A stretch of DNA of 29,307 bases, taken from assembly GCA_041591085.1 (NCBI GenBank), contig JBFHSP010000016.1, positions 1-29,307 on the forward strand. The letters run 5' to 3'. Source of the DNA: Pleionea sp041591085. GTDB lineage: Bacteria; Pseudomonadota; Gammaproteobacteria; Enterobacterales; Kangiellaceae. Below are positions 15,075 through 23,443 of the stretch, in pieces. How positions within the stretch are numbered: the first letter of the stretch is position 1; every line of letters begins with the position of its first letter. The position numbers and the translations under genes are program-made. The notes below the pieces were generated by a model that saw only the letters and a program-made list of their open reading frames with translations, had not been told where the DNA came from and did not search any database.

Positions 15075-15725
15075 TTATAATGACTCAGGATGGGGGTTAA
15101 AGTAATGTCGTCCACTGGTCGTTTGTTCAATTCGTTCTAATAATTGTAGGTAATCTTTCTGATTTTCCACTAAATCAATGCCTGAAGCGTTCACAATCAA
15201 TAGTGGTGAACCTTGGTAATAATGAAAATACTCCAAATAGGCATCGGAAATTTTTTGTAAATAATCGCGGTGAATTGGCGATTCCATTTCGCGGCCACGC
15301 TTGTGGATGCGTTTCATTAAAACATCCACCGGTGCTTGTAAATAAATCACTAAGTCGGGCTGCGGTGTGTTGATGGTAAGAGTGTCGTAGACCTGATTGT
15401 ATAAAGCCAACTCATCGCTATCGAGCGTGACTTGGGCAAACAAGCGATCTTTATCCATTAAAAAATCAGCGACATAAGTACTAATAAATAAGTCGCTTTG
15501 TTGAAGTTCTTTGAGTTGTTGCGCCCTCTGAAATAAAAAATGTAATTGAGTCGGCAGAGCCCCGTTTTTAGGATCTTGATAAAAGCGTGGTAAAAACGGA
15601 TTGAACTCGGCTTGCTCTAGTAAGCATTCCGCCTGATAGTGAGCCGCCAATTTTTTTGCCAAGGTGGTTTTACCTATTCCAATTGGACCTTCAATGGCGA
15701 TGAATTTTTTATTGCTTGGGGTCAT
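15075..15725 (-). CDS. deoxynucleoside kinase (dAK/dGK type)
   Basis: This enzyme probably phosphorylates deoxyadenosine or deoxyguanosine (salvage), by membership of the deoxynucleoside kinase family. The 216-residue protein has the P-loop G13-PIGIGKT20, DRLFAQVTL (the DRS/DRY-like motif), the LID arginines in RIHKRGREME, and PDLVIYLQ before the lid. The substrate cannot be fixed from sequence. It overlaps the folK stop by 4 bases (ATGA) and sits inside the folK-panB-panC operon, a place where many non-enteric gammaproteobacteria carry it; E. coli does not. Confidence 0.9.
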   Translation of the reverse strand: MTPSNKKFIAIEGPIGIGKTTLAKKLAAHYQAECLLEQAEFNPFLPRFYQDPKNGALPTQLHFLFQRAQQLKELQQSDLFISTYVADFLMDKDRLFAQVTLDSDELALYNQVYDTLTINTPQPDLVIYLQAPVDVLMKRIHKRGREMESPIHRDYLQKISDAYLEYFHYYQGSPLLIVNASGIDLVENQKDYLQLLERIEQTTSGRHYFNPHPESL

Positions 15726-16228
15726 CTATCAAGTTTCCATAAACCCTGATCCGATAAGTGCTGAGTCAGCTCAGAAACCTTTCGACCATCAGGTAATCTA
15801 ATATTTGGAGCCAGTTCAAGGAGCGGATAAATTACAAAATTGCGCTCAAGTAATCCGTAGTGTGGCACTTTCAAACGAGGGTGGTCAAACCCTTTATTGT
15901 CGTAAAGTAAAAGGTCGAGATCGAGGGTTCTAGGTCCCCAGCGCTCGGCTTTGCGTACTCGCCCACACACTTGCTCAATCGCTTGGCATTCCTCTAAAAG
16001 CAACAAAGGAGGTAAGCAAGTACTTACCTTGATGACAGCATTTAAATAATTATCTTGATCTTGCGGTCCCATCGGTGAGCTGCGGTAGTAGCTTGATACT
16101 TTAATCACCTTTATCGATTCCACTTTTTCTAGGCTCGAAATGGCCTGCTGAAAAAGTGCTACAGAGTCGCCTAGGTTACCGCCTATGCCGATATAACAAT
16201 CTACCCAAGGTAGTTTTGATGAACTCAT
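15722..16228 (-). CDS. folK: HPPK, 7,8-dihydro-6-hydroxymethylpterin pyrophosphokinase
   Basis: HPPK transfers pyrophosphate from ATP to hydroxymethyldihydropterin in folate synthesis. The 168-residue chain shows YIGIGGNLGDS (about 12-22), YRSSPMGPQDQDNYLNAV, and the signature RWGPRTLDLDLLLY, which holds the two metal-binding aspartates, then HPRLKVPHYGLLERNFV. It overlaps pcnB (upstream) and the kinase gene (downstream) by 4 bases each with ATGA junctions, so translation is coupled along this operon. The length is normal. Confidence 0.97.
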   Translation of the reverse strand: MSSSKLPWVDCYIGIGGNLGDSVALFQQAISSLEKVESIKVIKVSSYYRSSPMGPQDQDNYLNAVIKVSTCLPPLLLLEECQAIEQVCGRVRKAERWGPRTLDLDLLLYDNKGFDHPRLKVPHYGLLERNFVIYPLLELAPNIRLPDGRKVSELTQHLSDQGLWKLDR

Positions 16229-17592
16229 CCGCTCGCCTGTGGCTTTTGATTTTTTGGACTGGCTTTTCTTCGTTTGTATGGACGTTTATTTCGACCTTTA
16301 TACGATTTTTTAGAACTCGATAAATCTTGTACCATCTTTTGTTGGCCATCTGGTGAAGCTTCTTGTACACGAGTCCACCAATTAACCAGATCCACCAATT
16401 TTGGATCAGCCAGACTGCGCATCAATAAAAAGTCGTAAGCGGCTCTGAACTTTGGATGTTCTAAATATTTTAGCGATTTGTGGTTTCTGATCTCTAGTCG
16501 AGACTGCAATGCCCAAATATCTTTGATGGTCATGGCAAAACGTTTTGGAATACTCACTCGTTCATTTTGTTCATTGATTACCGCCCCCATCGATTTATGC
16601 AGGGCATCATTCCAACTCATGCCTTTTGCTTGCATGGAGGCAATTTTTTCTTGCAGTGGTTGCCATAAAAATACGGCGTATAAAAAGGCCGGTGTTACCG
16701 GCTTTTCTTCGGCAATTCGTCGATCGGTATTATCCAAAGCGGCTTTTATAAAATCAGTAAATTGACCGTCTTTATCTGCTTGTAGGCTTCGATAGGTGGC
16801 CGGATACAATGGTTCGAAAACCTGGAATTGATTGAGTCCTTCAAAAGTTTTTAAGGCAAAGCCGGATAAAAACAGTTTGTGGCTTTCATCCCAAAGCCGT
16901 GCTGAAGAGACATGAGTTAATAATGAAGCCTGCTTCGTAATGGGTTTGGCGGTATGAGGCTCAATAGCCAGATCGAGCTTACAGGATAAACGTACTGCTC
17001 TAAGCATTCGAACCGGATCTTCTTGGTAGCGCGTAAGCGGATCACCAATGAGTCTGAGTTGTCTTTTTGCTAAGTCATTTAAGCCGCCGGTAAAGTCTCG
17101 TACGGAAAAGTCTTTTGCTGAGTAATACAGTGCATTAACCGTAAAGTCGCGACGAATCGCATCTTCTTTAGAAGAGCCGTAAACGTTGTCACGCATAAGC
17201 ATGCCCGAAGCATGGGTTTTTCCGTGAGGTTCTCCTTCTTTATGTTCTGCGCGAAACGTAGCCACCTCTATGACTTCTGGCCCAAATATAATATGCGCTA
17301 ATTTAAATCGGCGACCGATAATACGGCAATTTCGAAACAACCTTTTAATTTGCTCTGGGGTGGCACTGGTGGCTACATCGAAGTCTTTCGGTTGTAAACC
17401 AAGTAATAAGTCACGTACGCCGCCGCCCACTAAAAAAGCCTCATATCCGGCTTTATCTAGTCGAGTAAGGACTTTAAGCGCATTCGGGCTGATGTTTTTT
17501 CGAGAAACTTGATGTTCAGAGCGATGCAGTGTTACTTCAATGGATTGTTTACCGGCTGGTGGGAACCATTTTTGCCAGATTTTTTTGATCAT
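16225..17592 (-). CDS. pcnB: poly(A) polymerase I
   Basis: PcnB adds poly(A) tails to RNA 3' ends, marking transcripts for decay. The 455-residue protein has the nucleotidyltransferase signature FLVGGGVRDLLLG (G56-GGVRD61) and the metal-binding D70-F-D72, then GRRFKLAHI and RRDFTVNALYYS. The last about 35 residues are Lys/Arg-rich, as in E. coli PcnB, and probably bind RNA. CCA-adding enzymes share the fold, but the basic tail and the dksA-gluQ-pcnB-folK context fit PcnB. The start is ATG at 17592 with a weak ribosome site. E. coli pcnB also has inefficient initiation. Confidence 0.96.
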   Translation of the reverse strand: MIKKIWQKWFPPAGKQSIEVTLHRSEHQVSRKNISPNALKVLTRLDKAGYEAFLVGGGVRDLLLGLQPKDFDVATSATPEQIKRLFRNCRIIGRRFKLAHIIFGPEVIEVATFRAEHKEGEPHGKTHASGMLMRDNVYGSSKEDAIRRDFTVNALYYSAKDFSVRDFTGGLNDLAKRQLRLIGDPLTRYQEDPVRMLRAVRLSCKLDLAIEPHTAKPITKQASLLTHVSSARLWDESHKLFLSGFALKTFEGLNQFQVFEPLYPATYRSLQADKDGQFTDFIKAALDNTDRRIAEEKPVTPAFLYAVFLWQPLQEKIASMQAKGMSWNDALHKSMGAVINEQNERVSIPKRFAMTIKDIWALQSRLEIRNHKSLKYLEHPKFRAAYDFLLMRSLADPKLVDLVNWWTRVQEASPDGQQKMVQDLSSSKKSYKGRNKRPYKRRKASPKNQKPQASG

Positions 17593-17622
17593 AAAATTTC
17601 GTCGCTACTGTTTTAAAAAGTC

Positions 17623-17652
17623 AGTGTTATAAAGAGTAAGTGTTATAAAAAG
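17623..17652 (-). promoter_or_regulatory. tandem -10-like repeats upstream of pcnB
   Basis: Two copies of a 14-base sequence (AGTGTTATAAAGAG and AGTGTTATAAAAAG, 17623-17636 and 17639-17652) lie 31 bases before the pcnB start. On the pcnB strand each reads TTTATAACACT, so each offers a -10-like TATAAC box, set 16 bases apart. No good -35 box is obvious, so they are only candidate start sites. Confidence 0.3.
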
Positions 17653-17742
17653 AGCCTCGTTGTGAGGATCGTAAAATCGGTCACGGATCATACCAGTAGT
17701 TCGGCTGGCGCGCAGCACTGAGTTTTTAAATCCGGTTATTGT

Positions 17743-18642
17743 TCAATAATTGATAATTTGGCTATTCACGGGGATATTTTTAGTACTCCAATGTTGAGTC
17801 GCCCAGTTTAACACTTCATCAAGTGAAGCATCTTTCAGCTCCGTAATTGGTGCTTGGCCTAAAAAGTTAAGCGCTTTTATCAACCATAGAGCTTTATCCT
17901 GAGTCGGCAATGCCGGCGCCAAGTTTTGCTTGGAAAATTTTTGACCGTTAGGCGCTAAAACTAAAGGTAAGTGTAAGTAGCTAGGGGGCTGTTTTCCGAA
18001 TAATTGATATAACCTGAGTTGTTTGGGGGTGGAGTCAATAATATCGAGGCCACGAACCACATCGGAGATATTTTGCGTAATATCATCCACGACAACCGCT
18101 AATTGATAAGCAAATAGACCATCTCGGCGTAAAACAATAAAATCATCAGCGGTAGCCTCAAATGAATTTTCGGTTTGTAACCGGTCAAAAAAATAAGGCA
18201 GTGGATTGGACTGAATTACCCGAACCGCACCATCTAAAGAAAAATTAAGCCGCTTATTGCGACAGGTATTTAAGTACTGGCCTCCACTCGCTTGAATGTC
18301 TTTACGACTGCATTGGCACAGATACACTGCGTTAACTGCTTTGAGCTGCTCAAGAGCTTCTTGATAAGCTTCAGTTCTTTGAGATTGATAGAGTATTTCT
18401 TCATCCCAATATAAATGAAACGCTTCTAGGGTCTTTAATATGCTTTGAGTGGCCCCCGTCATTTCACGCGGCGGATCAATGTCTTCAATTCTTACAAGCC
18501 AAGTGCCGTTTTGAGACTTGGCATCTAAAAAGCTAGCAACGGCAGCAACCAAACTACCAAAATGCAAATGCCCGGTTGGAGAGGGCGCGAAACGACCGCG
18601 ATAAGTCGTACGAGTAGAAGGTGCAGTCTTATTAGAAGTCAT
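17743..18642 (-). CDS. gluQ: glutamyl-Q tRNA(Asp) synthetase
   Basis: GluQ attaches glutamate to the queuosine base at position 34 of tRNA(Asp). The 299-residue protein is a truncated GluRS catalytic core lacking the anticodon-binding domain. It has the class I motif HLHFGS (25-30), a KMSKS-like KFSKQ and the zinc ligands C109, C111, Y123 and C127. That spacing equals the C101/C103/Y115/C119 set of the E. coli enzyme. The start at ATG 18642 gives a 15-residue lead before RGRFAPSPTG. It lies between dksA and pcnB as in E. coli. Confidence 0.96.
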   Translation of the reverse strand: MTSNKTAPSTRTTYRGRFAPSPTGHLHFGSLVAAVASFLDAKSQNGTWLVRIEDIDPPREMTGATQSILKTLEAFHLYWDEEILYQSQRTEAYQEALEQLKAVNAVYLCQCSRKDIQASGGQYLNTCRNKRLNFSLDGAVRVIQSNPLPYFFDRLQTENSFEATADDFIVLRRDGLFAYQLAVVVDDITQNISDVVRGLDIIDSTPKQLRLYQLFGKQPPSYLHLPLVLAPNGQKFSKQNLAPALPTQDKALWLIKALNFLGQAPITELKDASLDEVLNWATQHWSTKNIPVNSQIINY

Positions 18643-18670
18643 CTTAAAAGTGCTGCGAGAACTTAAGATT

Positions 18671-18690
18671 AAGGGCGCCTAAGCGCCCTT
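18671..18690 (-). other. dksA-gluQ intercistronic hairpin
   Basis: A perfect 8-bp stem AAGGGCGC/GCGCCCTT with a 4-base loop lies between the dksA stop (18709) and the gluQ start. On the transcribed strand it is followed by AATCTTAAG, not a T-run, so it is more likely a pause or processing hairpin than a full terminator. Confidence 0.5.
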
Positions 18691-18708
18691 ATAAAGAATA
18701 CATGGGGA

Positions 18709-19161
18709 TTATCGTCCCCACTGGCGCTCTTTAATTTCTGCCAGGGTTTTGCAGTCAATGCACAAGTTTGCGGTTGGTCGAGCTTCTAAACGGCGAATGC
18801 CGATTTCAACACCACAAGACTCACAGTAACCATATTCATTTTCATCAATATCTTGAAGCGAGCCTGTTATTTTTTTAAGCAATTTTCGCTCACGGTCACG
18901 AGTTCGTAGTTCAAGGCTAAACTCTTCTTCTTGGCTGGCACGATCAACCGGATCGGGGAAGTTAGCGGCTTCATCTTTCATATGAACAACCGTGCGATCA
19001 ACTTCTTCCATCAATTGCTTTTTCCAAGTTTCTAAAATATTACGGAAATGCGCACGTTGATCGGTATTCATGTACTCTTCGCCCTTTTTTTCTTTATAAG
19101 GGGCGATCCCTAAGTTACCAAGGGTGGTAGATGTCGCTGTATTTTCAGACTTACGAGCCAT
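18709..19161 (-). CDS. dksA: RNA polymerase-binding transcription factor DksA
   Basis: DksA enters the secondary channel of RNA polymerase and works with ppGpp in the stringent response. The 150-residue protein matches E. coli DksA in length and layout. The coiled-coil tip has D70-PVD73-R-A75 (the DxxDxA motif), followed by SQEEEFSLELR. The zinc finger uses C113, C116, C134 and C137, with GIRRLEARPTANLC between. No residue of the active tip is missing, so it should be a full DksA and not a cysteine-free paralogue. GGGAG lies upstream of ATG 19161. Expression is probably from the 237-bp gap before sfsA. Confidence 0.98.
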   Translation of the reverse strand: MARKSENTATSTTLGNLGIAPYKEKKGEEYMNTDQRAHFRNILETWKKQLMEEVDRTVVHMKDEAANFPDPVDRASQEEEFSLELRTRDRERKLLKKITGSLQDIDENEYGYCESCGVEIGIRRLEARPTANLCIDCKTLAEIKERQWGR

Positions 19162-19398
19162 TTTTGCTCCCAGCTAAGTATTGATTAAACCATATTCCGA
19201 TACAGCATTGGGGTAATAGAACCCGACAAAATTAGTAAAGGAAACATCATAGCCGCGGATATATAGCATATTTTTCCGCGAGCGAACAGCGATTATGGGG
19301 ATAATTCCTCAAAGCTCAAGCCCAATCACGCACATTTTTGTATTAATAACAGAATAGCAAATCGGGTTTAAGGCGCTCACTTTTATCAATTAAACATC

Positions 19399-20112
19399 TC
19401 ATTTAACCGATATTTCATGGCTAATGACGATGCTTTTTTCCGATATTTCGACAGCTAAAGCAATCACCCAAACATCATTATCACGAGCTTGCTGCAATAG
19501 ATTGGCGTATTCAGGATGAATATGTGCGGCAGCTTTGACTTCGGTAATTCCGCTGTGTTGCACACAAAAAATCAGTACAGGTTGTTGAAGTTTGTTATTT
19601 TGAACTCGAGGCAGCACCATCAACTCTCTTAGGTGCTTTAATCCGCGCTCGCTAACTGCATCTGGGAAATATCCAATACCATCCGACTCTTTTAAGGTGA
19701 CGCTTTTCACTTCAACCCAGTAATCAACCTGAGCCGATTGACAGAATAAATCAATTCGACTGTTTTCTTCTCCGTAGCGTTGCTCGCGCTTTAGGGCAGT
19801 GATGTTTACTAACTGGCTGACTTTTTGTTCTCTAATAGCTTCTTCCACTAGGCTATTGGCGAAATGGGTATTGATCCCTATCCACTCATTTTGTTCGTTT
19901 TGAGCGAGCACCCAAGTGTAGCGGTATTTGCGTTTTGGATTGTTGGAATCTTGCAGCCAAACTTTCCAGCCGGGTTGCCAACAGTTTTTCATGGAGCCGG
20001 TATTCGGGCAGTGAACCGTAATTGATTCACCATTTTCAAGCACGACATCAGCTAGAAATCGTTTATAACGCTTGATCAGTTTGGCTGGAACTAATGGTGG
20101 TTCAAACTGCAT
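19399..20112 (-). CDS. sfsA: SfsA family protein
   Basis: SfsA (sugar fermentation stimulation) is a putative nuclease-fold protein whose role is unclear. The 237-residue protein starts MQFEPPLVPAKLIKRYKRFL and contains HCPNTGSMKNC, the core R-I-D-L-F with V-E-V-K-S-V-T (the E-x-K of PD-(D/E)XK nucleases) and GYFPDAVSERGLKHLREL, all as in E. coli SfsA. It follows the Rieske gene by 56 bp and precedes dksA, as in E. coli. Nothing looks broken. Confidence 0.95.
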   Translation of the reverse strand: MQFEPPLVPAKLIKRYKRFLADVVLENGESITVHCPNTGSMKNCWQPGWKVWLQDSNNPKRKYRYTWVLAQNEQNEWIGINTHFANSLVEEAIREQKVSQLVNITALKREQRYGEENSRIDLFCQSAQVDYWVEVKSVTLKESDGIGYFPDAVSERGLKHLRELMVLPRVQNNKLQQPVLIFCVQHSGITEVKAAAHIHPEYANLLQQARDNDVWVIALAVEISEKSIVISHEISVK

Positions 20113-20168
20113 AGGAAAACCTTGATAGAATAAAGCTTGATAAGGAAAGCGGTCTATCCTGTCAAAAC

Positions 20169-20507
20169 TTAGGTTGCTGAGTCAATGTCTTCAGCCAATA
20201 TGAGATTCCCACAATTGACTTCGACATTGATTTTATTCAGGTGCATTCCTTTACAAGGACCTCTTACACATCGCCCTGATTTTTTGTCGAATAGAGCGCC
20301 ATGTACGGTACACATTAAATAGCTGCCATCAAAACTATCGATTTTTTCATGGCCTAAGTTAAGGGGGGCTTTCGCGTGAGGACAGCAATTTTCAAAAGCA
20401 ATAATGTCATCTTTTATTTTAATGACAATAATATCCTCTTTATTAGACAAAGGTATTAAGTTGGCTTGATGCTCGGTTAAACTAGCTATTCGACAGAGCT
20501 TGCGCAT
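20169..20507 (-). CDS. small Rieske [2Fe-2S] protein
   Basis: This is a stand-alone Rieske ferredoxin that probably passes electrons to an unidentified partner in the cytoplasm. The 112-residue protein has cluster ligands C42-P-H44 and C66-T-V-H69, each in the correct C-x-H and C-x2-H form. Other cysteines are at 41, 80 and 85. There is no signal or membrane segment. It lies just upstream of sfsA, and its start is 31 bp from the divergent hydrolase start, so both promoters must overlap coding sequence. The partner oxygenase or reductase is not present here. Confidence 0.9.
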   Translation of the reverse strand: MRKLCRIASLTEHQANLIPLSNKEDIIVIKIKDDIIAFENCCPHAKAPLNLGHEKIDSFDGSYLMCTVHGALFDKKSGRCVRGPCKGMHLNKINVEVNCGNLILAEDIDSAT

Positions 20508-20538
20508 ATTGATTCCGTTATTCTAAAGGATGTTTTGA

Positions 20539-21357
20539 ATGATCTACTTGTTGGTTGCCGTAATTATCATTATTTGCACCTATTGGGCTTCTTTTTATAT
20601 TAGACAGGAACGAGAGTTATTTCCCGCCCATAAGTTGATTACTCGAGAAATAATGCTGGATGACCATATAGAAGTGCACTGGTTTGAAAGCGGATCTTTT
20701 CGTTGTGAGTCATGGTTCGTTAAGGCGTCAGGCAATCAGTTCAAAGCACCTTTGGTGATAGTGGCGCATGGCCAAAAAGGTTTAATTGAAAACTGGCTGG
20801 ATAGATTGCACTGCCTCACTGAGCTTGGAGTTCACATTTTATTAGTCGAATTTCCTGGTTATGGTCGTAGTTCGGGCCGGTGCAATGAACAAAGCTTAAA
20901 AGATGTGTTTTGTGCTGCTTATGATTGGGCTGCTCAGCGAGAAGATGTTGATTTGGCGCAAATTATCGGTATGGGCCGGTCTATGGGGGGCGGCGTTATT
21001 AGTTTATTAGCAGAGCATAGACCGCTAAAAGCACTATGGTTGATGTCTACTTTTACGTCGTTAGCTCCATTTTTAAATAAAAGAGGGATCCCGACGTGGC
21101 TGTTAAACACGCAGCTAAATACCCAACAACGATTAAAAAACCTGGAAATGCCAGTTTTAATCCTACATGGGATTGAAGATGACGTGATCGATCCCCATCA
21201 TTCGAAGCAACTCAATCAAGCCGCTAAGCTTTCTACTTTGTGGCTTGAAGAGGGCGACCACATCAGTTGTCCGCACAATTGGCCAGAGTTTTTGCGCCGG
21301 GCTTTTGAATGGACTGCCGACCAGGGTGTATGGCCAAATCCGAAGCATAAAGGATAA
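20539..21357 (+). CDS. membrane-anchored alpha/beta hydrolase
   Basis: This is a serine hydrolase of unknown substrate. The 272-residue protein begins with a hydrophobic segment (about 2-19) that probably anchors it in the membrane. The fold follows: HG oxyanion region at 77-78, nucleophile elbow G146-R-S148-M-G150, an acid residue at D214 or D215 (HGIEDDVID) and H241 in EGDHISC. The catalytic triad is therefore complete. The start is ATG at 20539. Divergent from the Rieske gene; ribA follows 97 bp later. Confidence 0.88.
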   Translation: MIYLLVAVIIIICTYWASFYIRQERELFPAHKLITREIMLDDHIEVHWFESGSFRCESWFVKASGNQFKAPLVIVAHGQKGLIENWLDRLHCLTELGVHILLVEFPGYGRSSGRCNEQSLKDVFCAAYDWAAQREDVDLAQIIGMGRSMGGGVISLLAEHRPLKALWLMSTFTSLAPFLNKRGIPTWLLNTQLNTQQRLKNLEMPVLILHGIEDDVIDPHHSKQLNQAAKLSTLWLEEGDHISCPHNWPEFLRRAFEWTADQGVWPNPKHKG

Positions 21358-21358
21358 A

Positions 21359-21388
21359 CTGACCAAACCGGCTTGTTTAATGTAAAAT
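21359..21388 (+). promoter_or_regulatory. candidate ribA promoter
   Basis: CTGACC (21359-21364) and TAAAAT (21383-21388) are 18 bp apart and lie just after the hydrolase stop codon. The -35 box is imperfect. No FMN riboswitch-like structure is seen in the 97-bp leader. Confidence 0.35.
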
Positions 21389-21454
21389 AGCTAGCTGATC
21401 AAAGCTTGTCGAATAACCTCAAGGCTAAGGTCTTGATGGAATGAAAGGTAACTC

Positions 21455-22039
21455 ATGGCGTTAATTGCAAGTGCTAAAGCAAAGCTTCCCACCAAATGGG
21501 GCGAATTTCAAATTACTGCACTCGAAAATTCAGATGACCAAAAAGAGCACGTTGCGCTGACTATGGGCGACGTGAGTAATGGTGATGCTGTATTAGTTCG
21601 TATTCATTCAGAGTGTTTAACTGGCGATGCTTTATTTTCTAGGCGATGTGATTGTGGTCCGCAATTAGAAGCCGCCATGAAAAAAATTGCTGAGCAAGGC
21701 TGCGGTGTATTGCTTTATTTACGTCAAGAAGGGCGTGGTATTGGTCTTATCAATAAAATAAAAGCCTATTCTTTACAAGATCAAGGCATGGATACCGTTG
21801 AGGCAAATGAACACCTTGGTTTTGCTGCCGATGCCAGAGACTTTAATTTGGCCGGAGCAACCTTAAAAGCATTGGGCGTTAACAAAATTCGGTTAATGAC
21901 CAATAACCCAAGAAAACTTGAGTCGTTAGAAAGTGCGGGTATTGAGATCACTGAAAGAGTTCCGATGCAATACGGCCAAAACCCCGATAACGAAAAATAC
22001 CTTTCAACCAAAAGCGATAAGTTGGGGCATTTATTTTAA
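21455..22039 (+). CDS. ribA: GTP cyclohydrolase II
   Basis: RibA opens GTP to the first riboflavin precursor, releasing formate and pyrophosphate. The 194-residue protein is the single-domain form, not the RibB-RibA fusion. Zinc ligands are C54, C65 and C67, at the same numbers as in E. coli RibA. QEGRGIGL (91-98), NEHLGF and the C-terminal LMTNNPRKLESLE are typical. An AAAGGT ribosome site lies 7 bases before ATG 21455. No other riboflavin genes are near. Confidence 0.97.
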   Translation: MALIASAKAKLPTKWGEFQITALENSDDQKEHVALTMGDVSNGDAVLVRIHSECLTGDALFSRRCDCGPQLEAAMKKIAEQGCGVLLYLRQEGRGIGLINKIKAYSLQDQGMDTVEANEHLGFAADARDFNLAGATLKALGVNKIRLMTNNPRKLESLESAGIEITERVPMQYGQNPDNEKYLSTKSDKLGHLF

Positions 22040-22108
22040 TTTATTGAGATGCTTCAAGACCAAAGAATTGTCACCAGCATTTATTATATCAATCATTAAG
22101 GGAGTCCT

Positions 22109-23398
22109 ATGAGCAACGCTATTTCTGTTTTTATCAGCCAAACAGCACCAACCCCTCCCTGGTCCGATAAAACATCGTTAACTATCAATAATAATCAAGC
22201 TTCCATTCATTTACTTCCCGAAGTGGAAACCATGCAAATTCAAAGTTCTATTAGACAGTTAATGGGACTCGGTTTTACTGAGTTTAAGCTTGAAGGAGAA
22301 GGCTGGAACTTTGAAAGACAATTTGCGGTTTCTCAAGCGGCATTTAGGCCAAAGAATCCGGCTACTGTGGCATATGCCGCTCTAGAAGGGGAACAAAACC
22401 AAAAACTTGAAAACTTAGTCCGCTGCGCTTACTGGACTCGAACCCAAGTCAATCACACTCCAGAAGATTTAGCTCCACTGGTGTTAGCTCAAGATGCGGC
22501 TCAATTTGTGGCAAGCTTTGCTCCTGAGAATGTAAGTTATTCGATAGTGTCTGGTGAAGAGTTGCTTGACCAAGGGTTAGTGGGCATCCATGGAGTTGGA
22601 CGTGGTAGTGACAGGCCTCCAGCTTTACTTGAACTTGATTTTACACCTGATGGCTGGGGAGATGCCGCGCCAATTGCAGCGCTTGTTGGTAAAGGGATCA
22701 CCTTTGATAGTGGCGGCTACAGTTTAAAGGCAAGCGAATCTATGCTGCATATGAAAACTGATATGGGCGGAGCCGCTACCGTGGCCGGCGCTTTAGCCTA
22801 TGCAATTTCGCAAGGGTTAAATAAGCGCGTAAAATTGTATTTATGCTGTGCTGAAAACTTGGTTTCGGGTAAAGCCTATAAATTAGGTGATATTTTGAAG
22901 TATAAAAATGGTGTTTCGGTAGAAATTGTTAACACCGATGCCGAAGGTCGTTTAGTACTAGCCGACGGTCTAATTTTGGCAAGCGAATCAGGCGCAGAGT
23001 TGATTGTTGACGCCGCGACTTTAACCGGAGCTGCGGTTGCAGCCGTTGGCGATCAATACAATGCGGTATTTAGCTTTGATAAAACTTTGGTGAGTGAGTT
23101 TTTAAATTTTTCAAGTCAAGAAAACGAAATGCACTGGCCGCTGCCACTTGATCCTTTTCATGTCACATTAACTCCGTCTGCTTATGCTGATACTGCAAAT
23201 TCACGTCCAGTAAAAGGTGGTGGAGCTGGAGGAGCAAGTAACGCGGCGGGATTTTTATCTCGATTTGTAGCGAAAGGACGACGTTGGTTACATTTAGATT
23301 TAGCTGCATGCTCTAATAATAGCGATACAGCAACTTTGTCAGCCGGCGGAACCGGTAAAGGGATCCGTTCTATTGCCAGAACATTACTCGAAGAATAA
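22109..23398 (+). CDS. pepB: peptidase B / M17 leucyl aminopeptidase
   Basis: This is a two-metal cytosolic aminopeptidase that trims N-terminal residues of peptides. The 429-residue length matches E. coli PepB (427) rather than PepA (503). The M17 metal and active-site blocks are present: KGITFDSGGYSLK, MKTDMGG and NTDAEGRLVLADGL. LCCAENLVSGKAYKLGD is a PepB-like phrase. AAGGGAG precedes ATG 22109. DUF945 follows 45 bp later on the same strand. PepB versus a general M17 enzyme is judged by length and resemblance. Confidence 0.92.
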   Translation: MSNAISVFISQTAPTPPWSDKTSLTINNNQASIHLLPEVETMQIQSSIRQLMGLGFTEFKLEGEGWNFERQFAVSQAAFRPKNPATVAYAALEGEQNQKLENLVRCAYWTRTQVNHTPEDLAPLVLAQDAAQFVASFAPENVSYSIVSGEELLDQGLVGIHGVGRGSDRPPALLELDFTPDGWGDAAPIAALVGKGITFDSGGYSLKASESMLHMKTDMGGAATVAGALAYAISQGLNKRVKLYLCCAENLVSGKAYKLGDILKYKNGVSVEIVNTDAEGRLVLADGLILASESGAELIVDAATLTGAAVAAVGDQYNAVFSFDKTLVSEFLNFSSQENEMHWPLPLDPFHVTLTPSAYADTANSRPVKGGGAGGASNAAGFLSRFVAKGRRWLHLDLAACSNNSDTATLSAGGTGKGIRSIARTLLEE

Positions 23399-23443
23399 TC
23401 AATTACATATTTTTAACGCTTAATATTCATAAAAGGAAATCTA

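Noticed and set aside
17270..17512. 80-aa plus-strand frame inside pcnB
   Set aside because: It is a shadow of the pcnB nucleotidyltransferase core.
19254..19280. CGCGGA...TCCGCG hairpin upstream of dksA as a terminator of sfsA
   Set aside because: The stem is only 6 bp with a 15-base loop and there is no T-run; pairing may be chance in this AT-rich gap.
21358..21454. FMN riboswitch upstream of ribA
   Set aside because: The 97-bp leader is too short and lacks the conserved RFN helices; only a short weak hairpin is present.
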